A stretch of 64,000 nt of DNA from Xylona heveae TC161 (lineage: Eukaryota > Ascomycota > Xylonomycetes > Xylonales > Xylonaceae), in assembly GCF_001619985.1 (NCBI RefSeq), contig NW_017264205.1, forward strand, positions 62,001 through 126,000, written 5' to 3'. Shown here piece after piece: positions 11,951-23,705 of this stretch; the first letter of the stretch is position 1; each line of letters begins with the position of its first letter. The position numbers and the translations under genes were made by a program. Below the pieces are notes generated by a model. The model saw nothing but the letters and a program-made list of their open reading frames with translations, did no database searches and was not told the DNA's origin.

Positions 11951-13270
11951 ATGGGGCAGATTGTCGTCTCGACTGACTGACTGAACATTATGAACGATCT
12001 GCTGCCGCCAACCGGTGGAAGACGGAGGCCAATATTCTTAAACTCATTCGTATCGACCTACCTCTTGATTCGACCTTTAGAGAACTCCTCGGCTCTTCCG
12101 TCTTCCCCCCCTCTTTCGAATTCTTTCTTTTGTCTATTCTTTGGATTATCCATATTAATAATACCCAAGGCACGCAGATCGCTCTTGGTGAATGAAATTT
12201 CATATGAGAAAGATGCCTTGACCATGTGTTGCTGATTGTTATAATCATCAAGGTTCAGCGTAGACATTCGTAAAGTTTGTTCGTGTATAACGCCAAAGAC
12301 CTCACAATCCATATGAGATGAGCCCGGTGTGCTGTAGAGACATTATAAAGTGACTGTGCATGCAGCATGGTCAAAAGCAGCATTCGTTCTAATTTTTTGA
12401 ACTTTTCATTTGTTCCATACGAGCATCAATGATTTACGGATATCACAGCAAGAGTCTCTCATGTTCGAATGACACACTGAGGCCACGACAGAGATAAATA
12501 ATCATCAAGTGAGCAGCAGTGTGCCGGGATCTCACGTTACCAATTGTGCCAACACCAAGCCATGGTGTTTCATCTTTGATAGAAACAAGCTTAAGACAGT
12601 GCAGCAAACCTACATTCTTAAAATCTCTTTTCAACTTACCCTGTACCTTGTTTTTACCATATTCACTCTTTGTTTTCGACTCCACAACTTTTTCCATATT
12701 CACTAAGAGTGCTGGTTCCCATGGTAGTGAAGCAACCAGGAACTAGCGAACCCCACACCCCACAAACACCTTAACTCTCGCTCTCTCGCTCCCTCTCCCA
12801 TCAAAACATCCAAGCCACACTCGACCTGACCACAACACTGGATAAACCTATCGTCAGTCACCAAACCTCTTCTGCAGCTTTCAAATTGTAGAGTGTGCTA
12901 TTCGATCAATGTAAGTACTGGATTTATTACCTCTTTCTTCACTGTTCTAATACAGGCACATACCATTCATGCTCCAGCCCGTTAGACATCTCGGCAAGCT
13001 TGTCACCACCCGTGACTGCGAGGCTTGGCTGTTTAGATGCCTGGATACTTTTGTTTATCGTCCAATCACCTAAATGATCAAATCATTTCTACCCTCCAGA
13101 TAACACAAGCACTTACTATCGTCCAAAGAAACATACTCTGAAGAAAGAAATACACACAACTGACATATCTCGATAGCCCTATTCTATCTCTAACATACAC
13201 TATTCCAAATCGGCAGCTTCACACCTGACTGAATATCAATTTTTGACATATAAGCTATTCGCGTCCGAAA
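11951..13270. other. Intergenic region upstream of the histone H4 variant
   Basis: Holds the SVF1 3' UTR and the promoter of the histone gene. A CT-rich stretch around 12765-12800 looks like a fungal pyrimidine-rich promoter/start region. Short open frames here are AT-rich and show no protein family. Confidence 0.5.
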
Positions 13271-14295
13271 ATGCCGCCTTTGAAGGGAATGCCCTTTGCA
13301 AGAGGCGGCAAGGCCAAGGCGCTGCCGAATCTTCATTCCAGCGGATATAAAGGCCTCGGCGGTAAAGGACTCGCGCAGCCTCTTCGTCGTCAGTAAGTTG
13401 CAACCTCATTTTTTACTTCTATTCCTTTATCCATTTTTACTCCTTGTTTTCCATGTATCGCCTATATTTTTGTAGGGCACAGTTATTTTATTTAACTCTC
13501 ATTTTTTCATCCGTTGGATATAAAGTGCCATGCTAATCCGCTTTTCCAGCCGCAAGCTCTTGAAGGACACTATTATGGGAATCAGTAAGTGAATTCCTTT
13601 ATACTCACATATATTATGTTGCTTACAACATGGGTCATGCTAGCTCGTCCGGATATTCGGTATGTCTTAACCTTAGAGGTCTCCCCGTGTTGCTGTACAC
13701 GGATCACGCTTTGGGTGAGGTTTGTTAAGTACTGATGATTGACGATTGACAATAGTCGTCTCGCTCGTCGCGGCGGAGTCAAGCGCATTTCTGCTGCAAT
13801 TTACGACGAGACCCGTGCTGCTCTGAAAAAGTATCTCAAAGATGTATGTCCTCCTATCAATTTGCGTGTCTGCAGTAATACTCTATGACACGTTTGTATC
13901 GTTATCGTCTTTGCACCTTTTTCTTTTCCTTTCTTTCTTTTTTTCTTTTTTCCTTTTCCCTTTTCCCCCTCGGTTTTTATCTCTTATCTTTTATCTTTTG
14001 ATTCTTTATTTCTTTAACTTATTTTAGTTTAATGTTTCCCTTTTCTACTTCTCTTTTTCTTCGCCTTTCTGCCTCAAAACCATCTTTCACACCCTTGCAC
14101 CATACGTCTAACGCTTTACAGATCCTCAAAGACTGCGCCATTTTCCTCGAGCACGCCAACCGCAAGACCATTACCGTCCTGGACGTCATTTTCGCGCTCA
14201 AGCGCCAGGGCCGTCCCATCTACGGCTTCGACGACGCCAATCGTGTGGCAGCCAAACGCGCCCGCCGTGCCAGCACGCGTGCCATTCGTCATTAG
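13271..14295 (+). CDS. hH4v: Divergent histone H4 variant
   Basis: Histone-fold protein of the H4 family, expected in nucleosomes, but clearly not the canonical gene. Exons: 13271-13392, 13550-13584, 13644-13659 (only 16 nt), 13756-13843 and 14122-14295, coding 144 aa against 102 mature residues in canonical H4. The core is recognisable: [39 protein letters not shown], then [20 protein letters not shown] and GRPIYGF. The N-terminal tail is longer and rewritten (starts [17 protein letters not shown]) and keeps only a GLGGKGL piece. The residue at the position of acetylatable Lys16 is Arg, while Lys20 is kept. A basic tail of about 19 residues follows the usual C-terminus. Every donor is GTAWGT or GTATGT and all phases agree. 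An H4 variant class is known from Neurospora and other filamentous fungi, and this is likely a member. Calling it a pseudogene is unlikely because five exons stay in frame. Confidence 0.93.
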
Positions 14296-15091
14296 CTTCC
14301 TATGGCTGCAATTTTTCAGATGCCGGTTCCTCGATTTACCGGTTCTTCAGTTTCCCGGCTCTCTGATTTCGGTTGTTCTTCGATCCCCGGCTTTTCTGTT
14401 CTCCGGTCCTGTCGATGTGGTTAGCACTTTATAGCAGTTTATGTGGATGTGGATGTGGATGTGCATTGTGCATTTTACGCATGATTTGATACTAGCTCGG
14501 ATATCCAATTCTCCAGTTCTCCAGTTCTTAAAGCGTCTCGCTTAGCCTTGTTAAATCCTGCTTCTCGATAGTTTTTTACCTTCAAGCGTGGAGTTGGATG
14601 GAAATATGGAACGGCAATAGGACATTTAGATCATCTCAAGTCCATAGTATGATGGTATGATACTTGGCCATGGGTGTTTATGACGATAGCAAATTAGATA
14701 CTACTTTTAACGATTAATGGTTTGACGATATGACTGTTTGAAAATTTGATAAATTTCATGATCAAATAGAAAATAATACATGATACTGTCAAAGTAACCA
14801 GGAGCCTGGGCAGGCCAGACTATGAAACTTTTCATTTAAGAAAGAGAGTAATATCAAAAAAGGAGAAAAATGATATGAAACCCGGAAAAAAATCTAAATG
14901 TGCGGTACCATTGTACCCTTCCCAAAGAACACGGGATAAAGGCTATGAGAATATTGCTAGAAGAATAGAAAAAATAAAAAGATAATACGGCATTAAGATG
15001 AGTTAATACATGGCTTGAAAGGGGTTTTCCCTAAAACGTCTAGATATTCTAAGCTCAAGGGAGAGAAAGAGGGATAGGACGTGAATATAGT
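14296..15091. other. Convergent intergenic region, H4 variant / LYS1
   Basis: AT-rich 3' flank of two converging genes. It holds a short (GTGGAT) repeat near 14441-14462 and no recognisable gene. A (GATG) run near 15163-15185 lies in the last LYS1 intron. Confidence 0.6.
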
Positions 15092-16539
15092 TTACAAGCG
15101 GGCCTTGAAGGCGGTTCTACAGTAGAGGGTTTGTTAGTTTGTTATTCGTGGTAGGAATGGATGATGGATGGATGGATGGATGGAGGGGCGATAAGATGAA
15201 AAAAAGGACAAGGGACAAAAGACAGATAAAGGAAGAAAGTGGACAAAAAGCACATACCTATACTCCTTTGGCAGGGAAGCGACCTTTTCGTCAAACAGCT
15301 GCTCGGCCTCCTTCCAGACACGGGCGGTCTTGCGGTCCTTGAGCTGGAGCAAGCTGGGCAAGAGGTCGGTGGAAAAGGCCTCGGAGGCCTCACGGGGCAG
15401 CAAGGAGGGGAGATGGTCGATGCTGATGACGGAGAGCGCGGGGGGCCCATTCACGGGGACAGGGACCAAGGGGTTATCAAACGTAGTGTTGACAGAGTAG
15501 ATGGGGACGGGGTTGAACGGGTTGGTGGTATCGCAGCTGACGTCGCAGACGACGGAGAGCTTGCGGCTGGGCGAGGCGAGAGAGGTGGCATCGATAAAGG
15601 GCGGGATCTTGTGGCTCAGGTAGATGCAGTTGACGAAAATGTCGCTCTCGACAATCTCCGGGAACGGGCCGCCCTTGGCCGTCTCCGCCATGTCCCACTT
15701 GAGGATCTGCGACTCGGGGATACCAGCCTTGCGGCACAGATCGACGGCGCCGCGTCCGCAGCGGCCCAAGGCGCCAATGACCAATACGCGGGGCTTGCGG
15801 CCGCCAATCTTTTGCGCACCAGCGTCCGTGGCCGCCTTGATGTCCTTGATCAGCAGTCCCTCGTTGGCGTAGCTGCTCACAGACGGCATCGGCTCGCCCG
15901 GGTGCGTCAGTTGCCACGCCCATGCCTGGATGGCGAGCGCGGCGCCGGCGAATCCAGCGTGGAAGCCGAATGCCGCAACGCGACGGCCAGAAGCATCGGT
16001 CAGGAATTCAAGGTCGAGAAGGGTACCGCCGCCGCGGGGGAATCGAGACAGAACTTCAGCCCAGCCGCCTTGGTTCTTGTAGCAGTGCGCGAATTGCACG
16101 TGGGTGTGCTTCAGGGGGACTTTTGTCGCTGTTAGCGGAACACAGGCACTGGGGAAATTGTGAAGAAGCGGAAATCGAGGATGTAAGAAGGCCCCCAGAG
16201 GGCAATGGGGGAAAATATACGTACAAGTCTCTTCAGGCAGCTCCTTGAGACCGACAATAATGTGGTCCGCGGGCGCATTGGGCCATGAGCCCTCAGGTAC
16301 AAGAGTTGCGCCGACCTTTTCGAATTCGCTATCGTCAAAGATACGCTCGGGGCTGCGCTCAATGTTGACAGCATAGCCGGCGTCAAGCAGCGCCTTGGTC
16401 GTAGAGGGGGTCACTACAACATTGTCAGTGTTATGCAACCAGATTACATTCTAAGTCAGCCTTGAGCATGGAACGTACAAGCTGAGCGGTGCTCCAATGG
16501 CTTGTCTTCCGAACGGAGATGCAATGTTGTATGAGGCAT
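15092..16539 (-). CDS. LYS1: Saccharopine dehydrogenase (NAD+, L-lysine-forming)
   Basis: Last step of the fungal alpha-aminoadipate pathway: saccharopine + NAD+ to lysine + 2-oxoglutarate. Exons on the minus strand 16539-16479, 16413-16225, 16119-15258 and 15116-15092 code 378 aa, the usual size. Exon 1 gives MPHTTLHLRSEDKPLEHRSA, exon 2 TPSTTKALLDAGYAV, and the next join restores [21 protein letters not shown], with the substrate-binding Lys and His. The dinucleotide fold follows (VLVIGALGRCGRGAVDLC), then CDVSCDTTNPFNP. The last exon is 8 codons and ends in AFKARL, a peroxisome-type C-terminal tripeptide as in yeast Lys1, which ends SRL. A consensus Gcn4/CpcA site lies 245 bp upstream. A 298-codon frame on the opposite strand is a shadow of codon bias. 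Confidence 0.97.
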
Positions 16540-17030
16540 GATGACGATGCTTTTATCTTATATGATACGATATGTATGAAGTGACGAGGATTCGAAATGG
16601 ATAATTGTTTCCAACAAAAACACTTTTTGATTTCCTTCCTTCAACAATGGAAATGAAAAGACGAGAAAATGGTTCAAGGATCAAGTTGGGAGGTGAGGCA
16701 AATGATGCGATTTGACTTTTTTGATTTTATGGTCAATCGAGTCAAGTCACCTATTGGCGGCTTCTTCCGTGGTCGTAGCTTTTTGAGTCACCCCTTGCCC
16801 CTTGTCCCTTGTCCTATCTACACCTAAGGCGAGGTACTTCCGTACTTTGCTGTGATTGCTGCAGGTAAGTTTGTCCGACCGGAGAAATCTTCTCCAGTCT
16901 CGGCAAGATAAGATTATTCCCATATCGGATCTATCGCCGCTCTCCTCCGACTTTATAGTTACACACCCTTCTCACACCCCACATGTTTATCGCAGGTTCA
17001 TACATATACCCCAGACAATTCAATCAACCC
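16540..17030. other. Bidirectional promoter of LYS1 and ureF
   Basis: 491 bp between two start codons facing apart. It contains one perfect TGAGTCA site, a CCAAT-type box in inverse orientation near 16753, and CT-rich stretches near 16800. No other gene is seen. Confidence 0.7.
16784..16790. promoter_or_regulatory. Gcn4/CpcA-type binding site TGAGTCA
   Basis: A perfect palindromic TGASTCA core 245 bp upstream of the LYS1 start. Lysine genes are standard targets of the cross-pathway/general amino acid control factor (Gcn4, CpcA, CPC1), so placement here fits. The match is sequence-only. Confidence 0.6.
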
Positions 17031-18308
17031 ATGGAAGAAGATATCCGGGACGAGATTGCACGACTCGAAGCCAGTCTTGCCGCTGCAAAATCCAAATTAA
17101 ATTCCATCCAAATTAACGACCACAATCATGCCACCACCACCACCATTACCACCAATTCGACAACACCACCGGAGCTGAGCTTCGACCTTCCACCTCTATC
17201 TTTGTCACTATCTCCAGCGACGTCCGAACATGCTCTGCTCTTATTATCCGATTCCGCCCTGCCTTTGGGCTCTTTTGCATTCTCCAGCGGATTAGAATCT
17301 TATTTAGCTCATCATCGATCTGAGTCTGTTTCCCGTCCTGTCCCCCATGTCCGCCCCAACATCCACCTTTATTCTGCGTTCCCTTTTTTGAAACCCCATT
17401 TGTTACCCCTCAAAAAACCCCGATATCTCATTTCCCTGTTCTGACACAGCTTTAGTTTAGTTCCAGGACAGCGCATTTCTAAACTCGCCCATTTCGACCG
17501 CTTCCTCGACCTGTCCCTGCACTCTGTCGCCCAGGCTACACTGCCCTATCTGTTATCCGGATACCGCGACCCCACGAGCCTTGTGACGCTGGATAATAAT
17601 CTCGATGCGAGCACGCCGTGTACAGTTGCGCGAAGAGCAAGCATCGCACAGGGCAGAGCACTGCTGGGTGTGTGGGATAAGGCATTCAAGAGCAATGTCG
17701 TGGTGGCAGGCGGAACCGGTGAAACCGGTGGAGCCCTTGAGACCGATGGATCCGGTGGAACCCTTGAGACTGATGGACATGCTGAAGCCACGCGGATAAA
17801 ACCCGATAAAAGGAAATCCAGACTAGTCTTAATCCTAGAGACGTTTCACAAACAAGTCAAATCTGGCGGAATGGGCGTCGGTTCTGTCGGTGGTTCCTCT
17901 ACACAGCGTGACACCAACACCAACACCAACAATAAAAACCGCGGTCAAAATGATGGACAAGAAGAAGACGATGAAGAAGAAGAAGAAGAGGTCTTTTACC
18001 CCAGCGGACACTTTGCGCCGGTATTTGGAGCAGTCAGTCTCGCCATGGGCCTGAGCGCGTACCAAGCCGCATATGTCTATCTGTTTGGCCATGTACGGGC
18101 TGTAATCAGTGCAGCGGTTCGTGCGGGCGTCATGGGGCCCTACCAGGCACAAACAATGCTAGCGAGTCAAGCTGTGCAAAAGAACCTACAAGTGCACTTG
18201 CGTGAGGCGTGGGACTGCCATGTTGATGATACGGGACAGGTCATTCCCGCCATGGACTTGTGGGTAGGGAGACATGAGTTGCTGTATTCTAGGATATTCA
18301 ATTCATGA
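17031..18308 (+). CDS. ureF: Urease accessory protein UreF
   Basis: UreF works with UreD and UreG to load nickel into urease in the cytosol. Exons 17031-17323 and 17450-18308 code 383 aa. The family core is split by an insert: ALLLLSDSALPLGSFAFSSG and LESYLAHHR at the front, then FDRFLDLSLHSVAQATLPYL, TPCTVARRASIAQGRALLGV, and at the end SGHFAPVFGAVSLAMGL, AYQAAYVYLFGHVRAVISAA and GPYQAQTMLASQAV. Between residues about 185 and 285 there is a low-complexity insert with two GG(A/T)LETDG repeats and a run of Asp/Glu. The N-terminus adds a short coiled stretch and a Thr-rich segment. The intron donor (GTCTGT) is weak, and I chose it because it joins in frame to a good ACACAG acceptor. An in-frame ATG at 16983 would add 16 residues. 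Presence of UreF implies the fungus uses urease. Confidence 0.92.
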
Positions 18309-18688
18309 AAATTTCCAAGAGCTCTGGGGGATTTGCCGAAAGGACAACCTGTGATAGACATGATGGGTTGGAGTTGAGAGTGAATGCAGTCACAGATATA
18401 ACATGGGATGTGAAAGTGATTCATCATCTTTTTCGTATTTCTTTTTCTATCGTATCGTAGTCATGACAGGATTTCATCTGTCGCGGAATATTCAAAATAA
18501 AATCCCTTTTCTATAGATAGGGAGACTATGCCACCATGCATCTCGTGCTATCAGGATGGTAAATCGACATGCATATCATGTCAAAAATTGTTATGCGATG
18601 AGAAAAAAAAAAAATTGACAAGTTGTGAAATCAGAAAGCCCACCTGAGATAAAAAAGAAAAATGAACAGCATTAGGGTATATCACTTT
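18309..18688. other. Convergent 3' region of ureF and ADE4
   Basis: 380 bp of AT-rich 3' flank shared by two converging genes. No gene or repeat of note beyond an A-run near 18604. Confidence 0.7.
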
Positions 18689-20522
18689 TCACCCGTACGT
18701 CCGTTCATGATAATCTCCAAAGTTGTGGATACTGATATCCATACGCTCTCTGACCTGCAGAGGCTCTTCTGTGGCAGGTGTTCCGGCGCTGCTGCTGTCG
18801 ATCAGACCCCGGCCGTCCGCCAGCTTGGCGGCAGCAAGAGGACCAGTCGCAGGAACGACTTTCCCTTTGCCGTTAACCTCGACACCATTGGTGGTGATCT
18901 GGAGCTGTTCGAGGCTGGCGACACCGTGCATAACTGCCTCACGTGCGCTCTCCATGACCTTCAGCTTTTTGCTCTCACCCCGGACCCGCTCGAGATGGTC
19001 AAAGTAGCTTTGTTCCACCGGTGTCACGTACTTGCCGCAGAAGACACCGACTTCAAAATCCTGCTCCTTTCCTCGAGGCGACAGCTCTGCGCAAGACTCC
19101 TTGAGGTCGGAGAGAGTCTGGTAGATGACTGCGTCGGCGCCAATGTGCTCAGCAACCGCCTTGGCGTCCCGGTGGTAGGCAATGAGCTCAGAGGGCGAAG
19201 CCAAATCGATACCGTAAATGTGAGCGTGCCTTTGGCGACCGTTAGTATTCATATTCATGTCAATCCACAGGAGGAGGGAACTAATGCACATACGTAATGG
19301 GAGGGGCACAACTGGCAAAGAAGACCTTCTTGGCGCCAGCTTCCCGCGCCATGGTGACAATCTCTCGGCTTGTCGTGCCACGGACGATGCTGTCATCCAC
19401 GAGCAAAACGTTGCGGTTCTCAAACTCGGGACGCATAGCATTCAACTTTCTCCGCACACCCTTCTTACGCGCCTCCTGGCCGGGCATGATAAAGGTACGG
19501 AAGATGTATCGGTTCTTCACAAAGGCCTGGGAGTAAGGGATATTGAGATACTGAGCGACACTAAGGGCCGAGGTGTTGGAAGTTTCGGGAATAGGAATGA
19601 CGCAGTCAATGGTCTTGAGGATCTCAGGTCCAAGCTCCCGGCGGATGGTATCGGCAAGCTTGTAACCCATATTCTGACGGCTTCGGTGCACGCTAATGCC
19701 GTCCATGATGGTGTCAGGACGAGCAAAGTAGACGTACTCGAAGATATCAGGCGTGTAGGCGAGCTGCTTCTGAACCTGGCGGAAGACAGGCGCGCAGCCC
19801 TTCTGGATGATGACGGCCTCACCGGGCAGGATATCCCGGTGGTCTCCGAAACCAAGCTGGTCCAGAGCAACCGACTCGGAGGCCATCATGTAATCCAGAC
19901 CCTGGCCGCTGGCCGAGGGACGAGAGCCGAGAACCAAAGGACGAATGCCGAAAGCGTCGCGGAAACCGAGCAGACCAAAGCCGGCAAGCATGGCAGTACA
20001 TGCCCAGCCACCAACACATCGCTGATACATTTTGGACAGGCTGGCAAAGAGGTCTTCGGCATTGACACGGGCCTTCTTGGTCTCGTTCAGCTCGTTTGCA
20101 AACACGTTCAGCATTAGCTCGCTGTCGCTGTCCGTGTTGATGTGGCGGTGACCCTCATAGTCGAGGTAACGCTTCAGCTCATCGGCATTAACCAGATTGC
20201 CATTGTGAGCAAAGCTGATACCGTACGGGCTGTTGACGTAAAAGGGTTGAGCCTCTGCGTTGGCACTGGTGCCGGCGGTGGGATACCGCAAGTGTCCCAA
20301 ACCCATCCAACCAGGGAGATCGGCGACACGAGCACCATCATGGAAGACCTTGGAGGCCATGCCATTGCCTTTGCACTGGTAGAAGCGGCCACCAGCGGCG
20401 CAAGTGGCAATACCGCAAGCATCCTGTCCTCGGTGTTGCAAAAGGTACAGGGCCTCGTGCAGTTCGGCGGCGGCCGACGTCGACGACGGGTCGGCGAGAA
20501 TCAAGGCGAGAATACCGCACAT
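18689..20522 (-). CDS. ADE4: Amidophosphoribosyltransferase (glutamine PRPP amidotransferase)
   Basis: First committed step of purine synthesis: PRPP + glutamine to 5-phosphoribosylamine. Exons 20522-19294 and 19229-18689 code 589 aa. The start at 20522 was chosen because it places the catalytic nucleophile Cys right after Met (MCGILAL); an in-frame extension upstream to 20579 would bury it. The class-II glutaminase half has [31 protein letters not shown] and [10 protein letters not shown]. The phosphoribosyltransferase half has the PRPP loop [14 protein letters not shown] followed by [20 protein letters not shown]-like sequence and [15 protein letters not shown] across the 64-nt intron. The C-terminal tail after residue ~500 is less conserved, as in other fungi. 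Confidence 0.97.
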
Positions 20523-21989
20523 CTTGTACAGAAGAGGCGGGGCACAACGACTTTTCGATAGGTGATCTCTGATAAACACAGCCGGTTAGCCCATGTGTTC
20601 GATAGGCACAACAGTGAAAAAATTCAATGCCAAGAAAAAGTTGAAAGTGAATCAGAACCGTTGTAATGGTATCCGCAGAAGTGATCTCGGAAGTCTAACA
20701 TCTATTGAAATCGGAAAACATCATATTAAGAAGAAAAAAACGAGGCTCCAAAATTTGGTTGGAGCCCGCCAACGACGACGGTACGCCCGAACGTAAAAAG
20801 TAACTTACCAAACCTAGAACCTCTTGTAAAAGCTGTTTCAAGCTTCCTTGAGGCTTTTATGACTTTCGTCAAAGTCTTGCACAAATGATGGTCCACGAAA
20901 GATTGGATGATGGTCGGATATACGCCCTCAAGTGTTGAGCAACTTCTGAGCGATATCTACGGACGGAGAATCGAAGGGACGGATTTGAAAAGGAAAGTAA
21001 CGGATTGGAATTCACGACGGAAACACGAGACTCATAATGTTATATTGAGGAACCCGTGATGCTGGCCGAAGCTCAGACGTCTACGGAGTTGGGTTTTCCT
21101 GAGAGGGAGGGAGATGCGGAAAAGTCTCATACTTGTAGTGGTAGTGTGTCGCCCAGACGAACCCTCGCCAGTGTCGTATGGGCCGTCTTCGGACTAATCT
21201 CGATTGTATGAGATCCGGTGTGCGTGTCAACCCTCTTTTTTTTCTCTCCTCGTGCACACTTCTCTTCTTACTGGAGGAGGTCAGCCATTACGTTCTACGT
21301 GGAGATTTTTGCCCTTTCTTTTGCAAATTTTCCTTGGCCATTTCAGGATTAGTCGATCGCTTGAAGCCCTGAGTAGAGTTAGGGCGGACCGTTGAAGTAC
21401 CGTGTACCTTGGTTCTCCCTAGCAAAACAACCTACCAGGTTCTACCTCGTACGGCTTCAATCGCCTAAACCCGGTTCCCTCTCCACTCAGCGTGCCGCTT
21501 ATGCTTTCGTTCTCTGATTGGCCAAATCCCTTCCGATATCCATATCGCTCAATTTCCCGTCGGGAAAACTGCACAACGGCTCGACACAATCTGCTTTCAG
21601 TGACGTGCACATCAAACAAATCCCTGAATTGAATTCGTAGCATGGGTTGAAAGAAGAGAGAGGATTGTTCGTTGTTCATGTCTGGATCTAGATAGATCAA
21701 GTATTTCGATACTCACCTGCACCTGAGACTGTCACGATGGCTGCTGCTATTACGCGCAGACGTCCTGACGTTAGCGTACCGAGTACTCCGATACGGAGGA
21801 GTCTCGGAGAGTTTTAGTCTACGGAACTTGCCATGATTTCTCTTATCTAAGTCTTATCATTCCATCATCGGGTAACCCCTGCAATCATCGACGGGATCTG
21901 CGTAATTTCAACAGCATTTGGTTTGAGAAGAGGAAATTCGACGTTCAAAACATCAATTGCACATATTCAATTCCAGGATCATTGACAAA
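20523..21989. other. Divergent promoter region of ADE4 and the alpha/beta hydrolase
   Basis: 1.47 kb with no recognised gene. On the minus strand a strong donor-like GTAAGT near 20804-20809, well upstream of the ADE4 start, suggests a 5' UTR intron in ADE4. Short frames at 21178-21372 (+) and 21419-21700 (-) give no recognisable product. A short imperfect inverted repeat around 21780-21815 (TACTCCGATACGGAGGAG) was noted. Confidence 0.5.
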
Positions 21990-23266
21990 ATGGCCTGTCT
22001 TTTGATGCGACCGGCAATCTCCCTGCCGCGGATACTAAATGTTTCCCCGCGATTGATGCTCTCGCGGGGTTTTGCTTCCCAAACTGTACCTCTCGCCTAC
22101 GATCGACATGATCCTCCGACATCATCCCCGTCCGGCCCAAAACCCCCCATCATTTTCATGCATGGACTATTCGGCTCCAAGAGGAACAATCGGAGCATTA
22201 GTAAGTCAGTCTTCTCCTCGAAACGAAGCGTCTTCCTCATGGTGTGCTTGTGTCGCTGACCATATCCAGGGTGCTCGCGCGAGACTTGAACCGCACCATT
22301 TATGCAGTGGTACGGAAAATAAAGCAATTGACGTGGCAGCATTTTCCAAGGTTAAGCTAATCATTTGACCTCTCTACGTAGGACTTGCGAAACCACGGAG
22401 ATGCAGAACACAATGAGAAACACGATTACACTGCAATGGCGCATGATGTCGAGGCATTCGTTCAAGACCACAAACTGGGCAGCGTCTCACTCATTGGGCA
22501 CTCAATGTGCGTACAACATTTCTATTTCTTGGAGATTGTGTGAGAGAAATATGCTGACGGAATCAAAGGGGCGCCAAGACTGCGCTGACTGTTGCCCTGC
22601 AGTCCCCGGATATTGTTGAAAACGTCATCGCCGTGGACAACGCACCTGTCGATGCAGCTTTACGAGCTGATTTTCCGAATTACGTACGAGGAATGAAAAA
22701 GGTCGAAGACGCCAATGTCACCAAGGCATCAGAAGCCGATAAAATCATGTCCGAATTTGAAGAGGTTCGTTTCGAAATCGAGAAAAGGGGTTGCTTATTG
22801 AAGCTGACTTGTTCCCCGCATAGTCTCTGCCCGTTCGCCAATTCCTCCTGTCCAACCTTATCCGAGAGCCAGGTTCCCCGCAGCTTAAATTCCGCAACCC
22901 CTTGTCCATCTTGGCTTCGTCCTTGGACAACATGGGTGACTTCCCATTCAAGAATCCCGATGAGGTTCGGTATAACAAACCGGCACTCTTCATCCGCGGC
23001 ACCAGGAGTCATTATATTCCCGATGAGGTCCTTCCGGTGATTGGAAGATTCTTTCCCTTGTTTGAATTGAGAGATGTGGAGTCTGGCCACTGGGTCATTT
23101 CTGAGAACCCGGAAGCCTTTAGACAGGGTATGTATGCCCACTCCCTCCCCTGCTTTTCGTACCCTTGCCCTTATTTACTCTCATTTTCTGTTTCTGCATG
23201 CTTGATAAACATACGCTAATCGTGCGTCACGCAGCCGTCGTCGAGTTCCTTCAGGAGAAGGAATAA
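21990..23266 (+). CDS. IMO32: Mitochondrial alpha/beta hydrolase (ABHD11/Imo32 family)
   Basis: Serine hydrolase of the ABHD11 group, which in mammals protects lipoylated 2-oxoglutarate dehydrogenase; the yeast member Imo32 is processed in mitochondria. Exons 21990-22204, 22270-22309, 22382-22506, 22569-22764, 22824-23127 and 23235-23266 code 303 aa. The N-terminus is Arg/Ser-rich and presequence-like (RPAISLPRILNVSPRLMLSR). Then PPIIFMHGLFGSKRN (oxyanion His-Gly), the join SISKVLARDLNRTIYAVDLR, the nucleophile elbow IGHSMGAKTA (Ser about residue 126), an Asp in FRNPL...NPDEV context, and the catalytic His in VESGHWV. The first donor is GTCAGT at 22205 rather than the better-looking GTAAGT four bases earlier, since only the former keeps frame and restores the family SISKVLARDL. 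Confidence 0.94.
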
Positions 23267-23705
23267 TTTCTTGTGTAACCGGCTCAGGGGTCCTTTAATT
23301 TACACCTGAACCATAGCCCCAGCCTTTACATTTGACTAAACCCTGTTCCTCTTGGATGCCCATATCCCTAACGGGCTTTTGGGTTTCTCCCTGACCCAAG
23401 ACTTCCTTTTCATGTACAAGATCTTTTTCTTCCATACATACATATCCATAGACTATATAATACCATTTGTACATTTCCCAATCGGTCTCATCTATTTCGC
23501 TTCCCTGATACTTTTGCACATTACTCTTTCGCACACACACCACACTTTTCAGGTGTTTATATCAGGATGAGATTTCATTTCATTTCTAGCTCCTTATCTT
23601 GCCCACTGGTACACAAAATGGTATACAAAAATCATAAAATGCCTTTCCCCCTCGTCATATCCCACAACCAAATGGCCCTGGCCCCCTCCCCTCTCATATC
23701 CAAAG
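23267..23705. other. Convergent 3' region
   Basis: AT-rich 3' flank between the hydrolase (+) and the unknown fungal protein (-). Only low-complexity short frames are seen. Confidence 0.65.

Noticed and set aside
15239-16135. 298-codon plus-strand ORF
   Set aside because: Lies wholly antisense to LYS1 and follows its codon pattern; no family sequence.
19257-20117. 286-codon plus-strand ORF
   Set aside because: Antisense shadow of ADE4, whose identity is certain.
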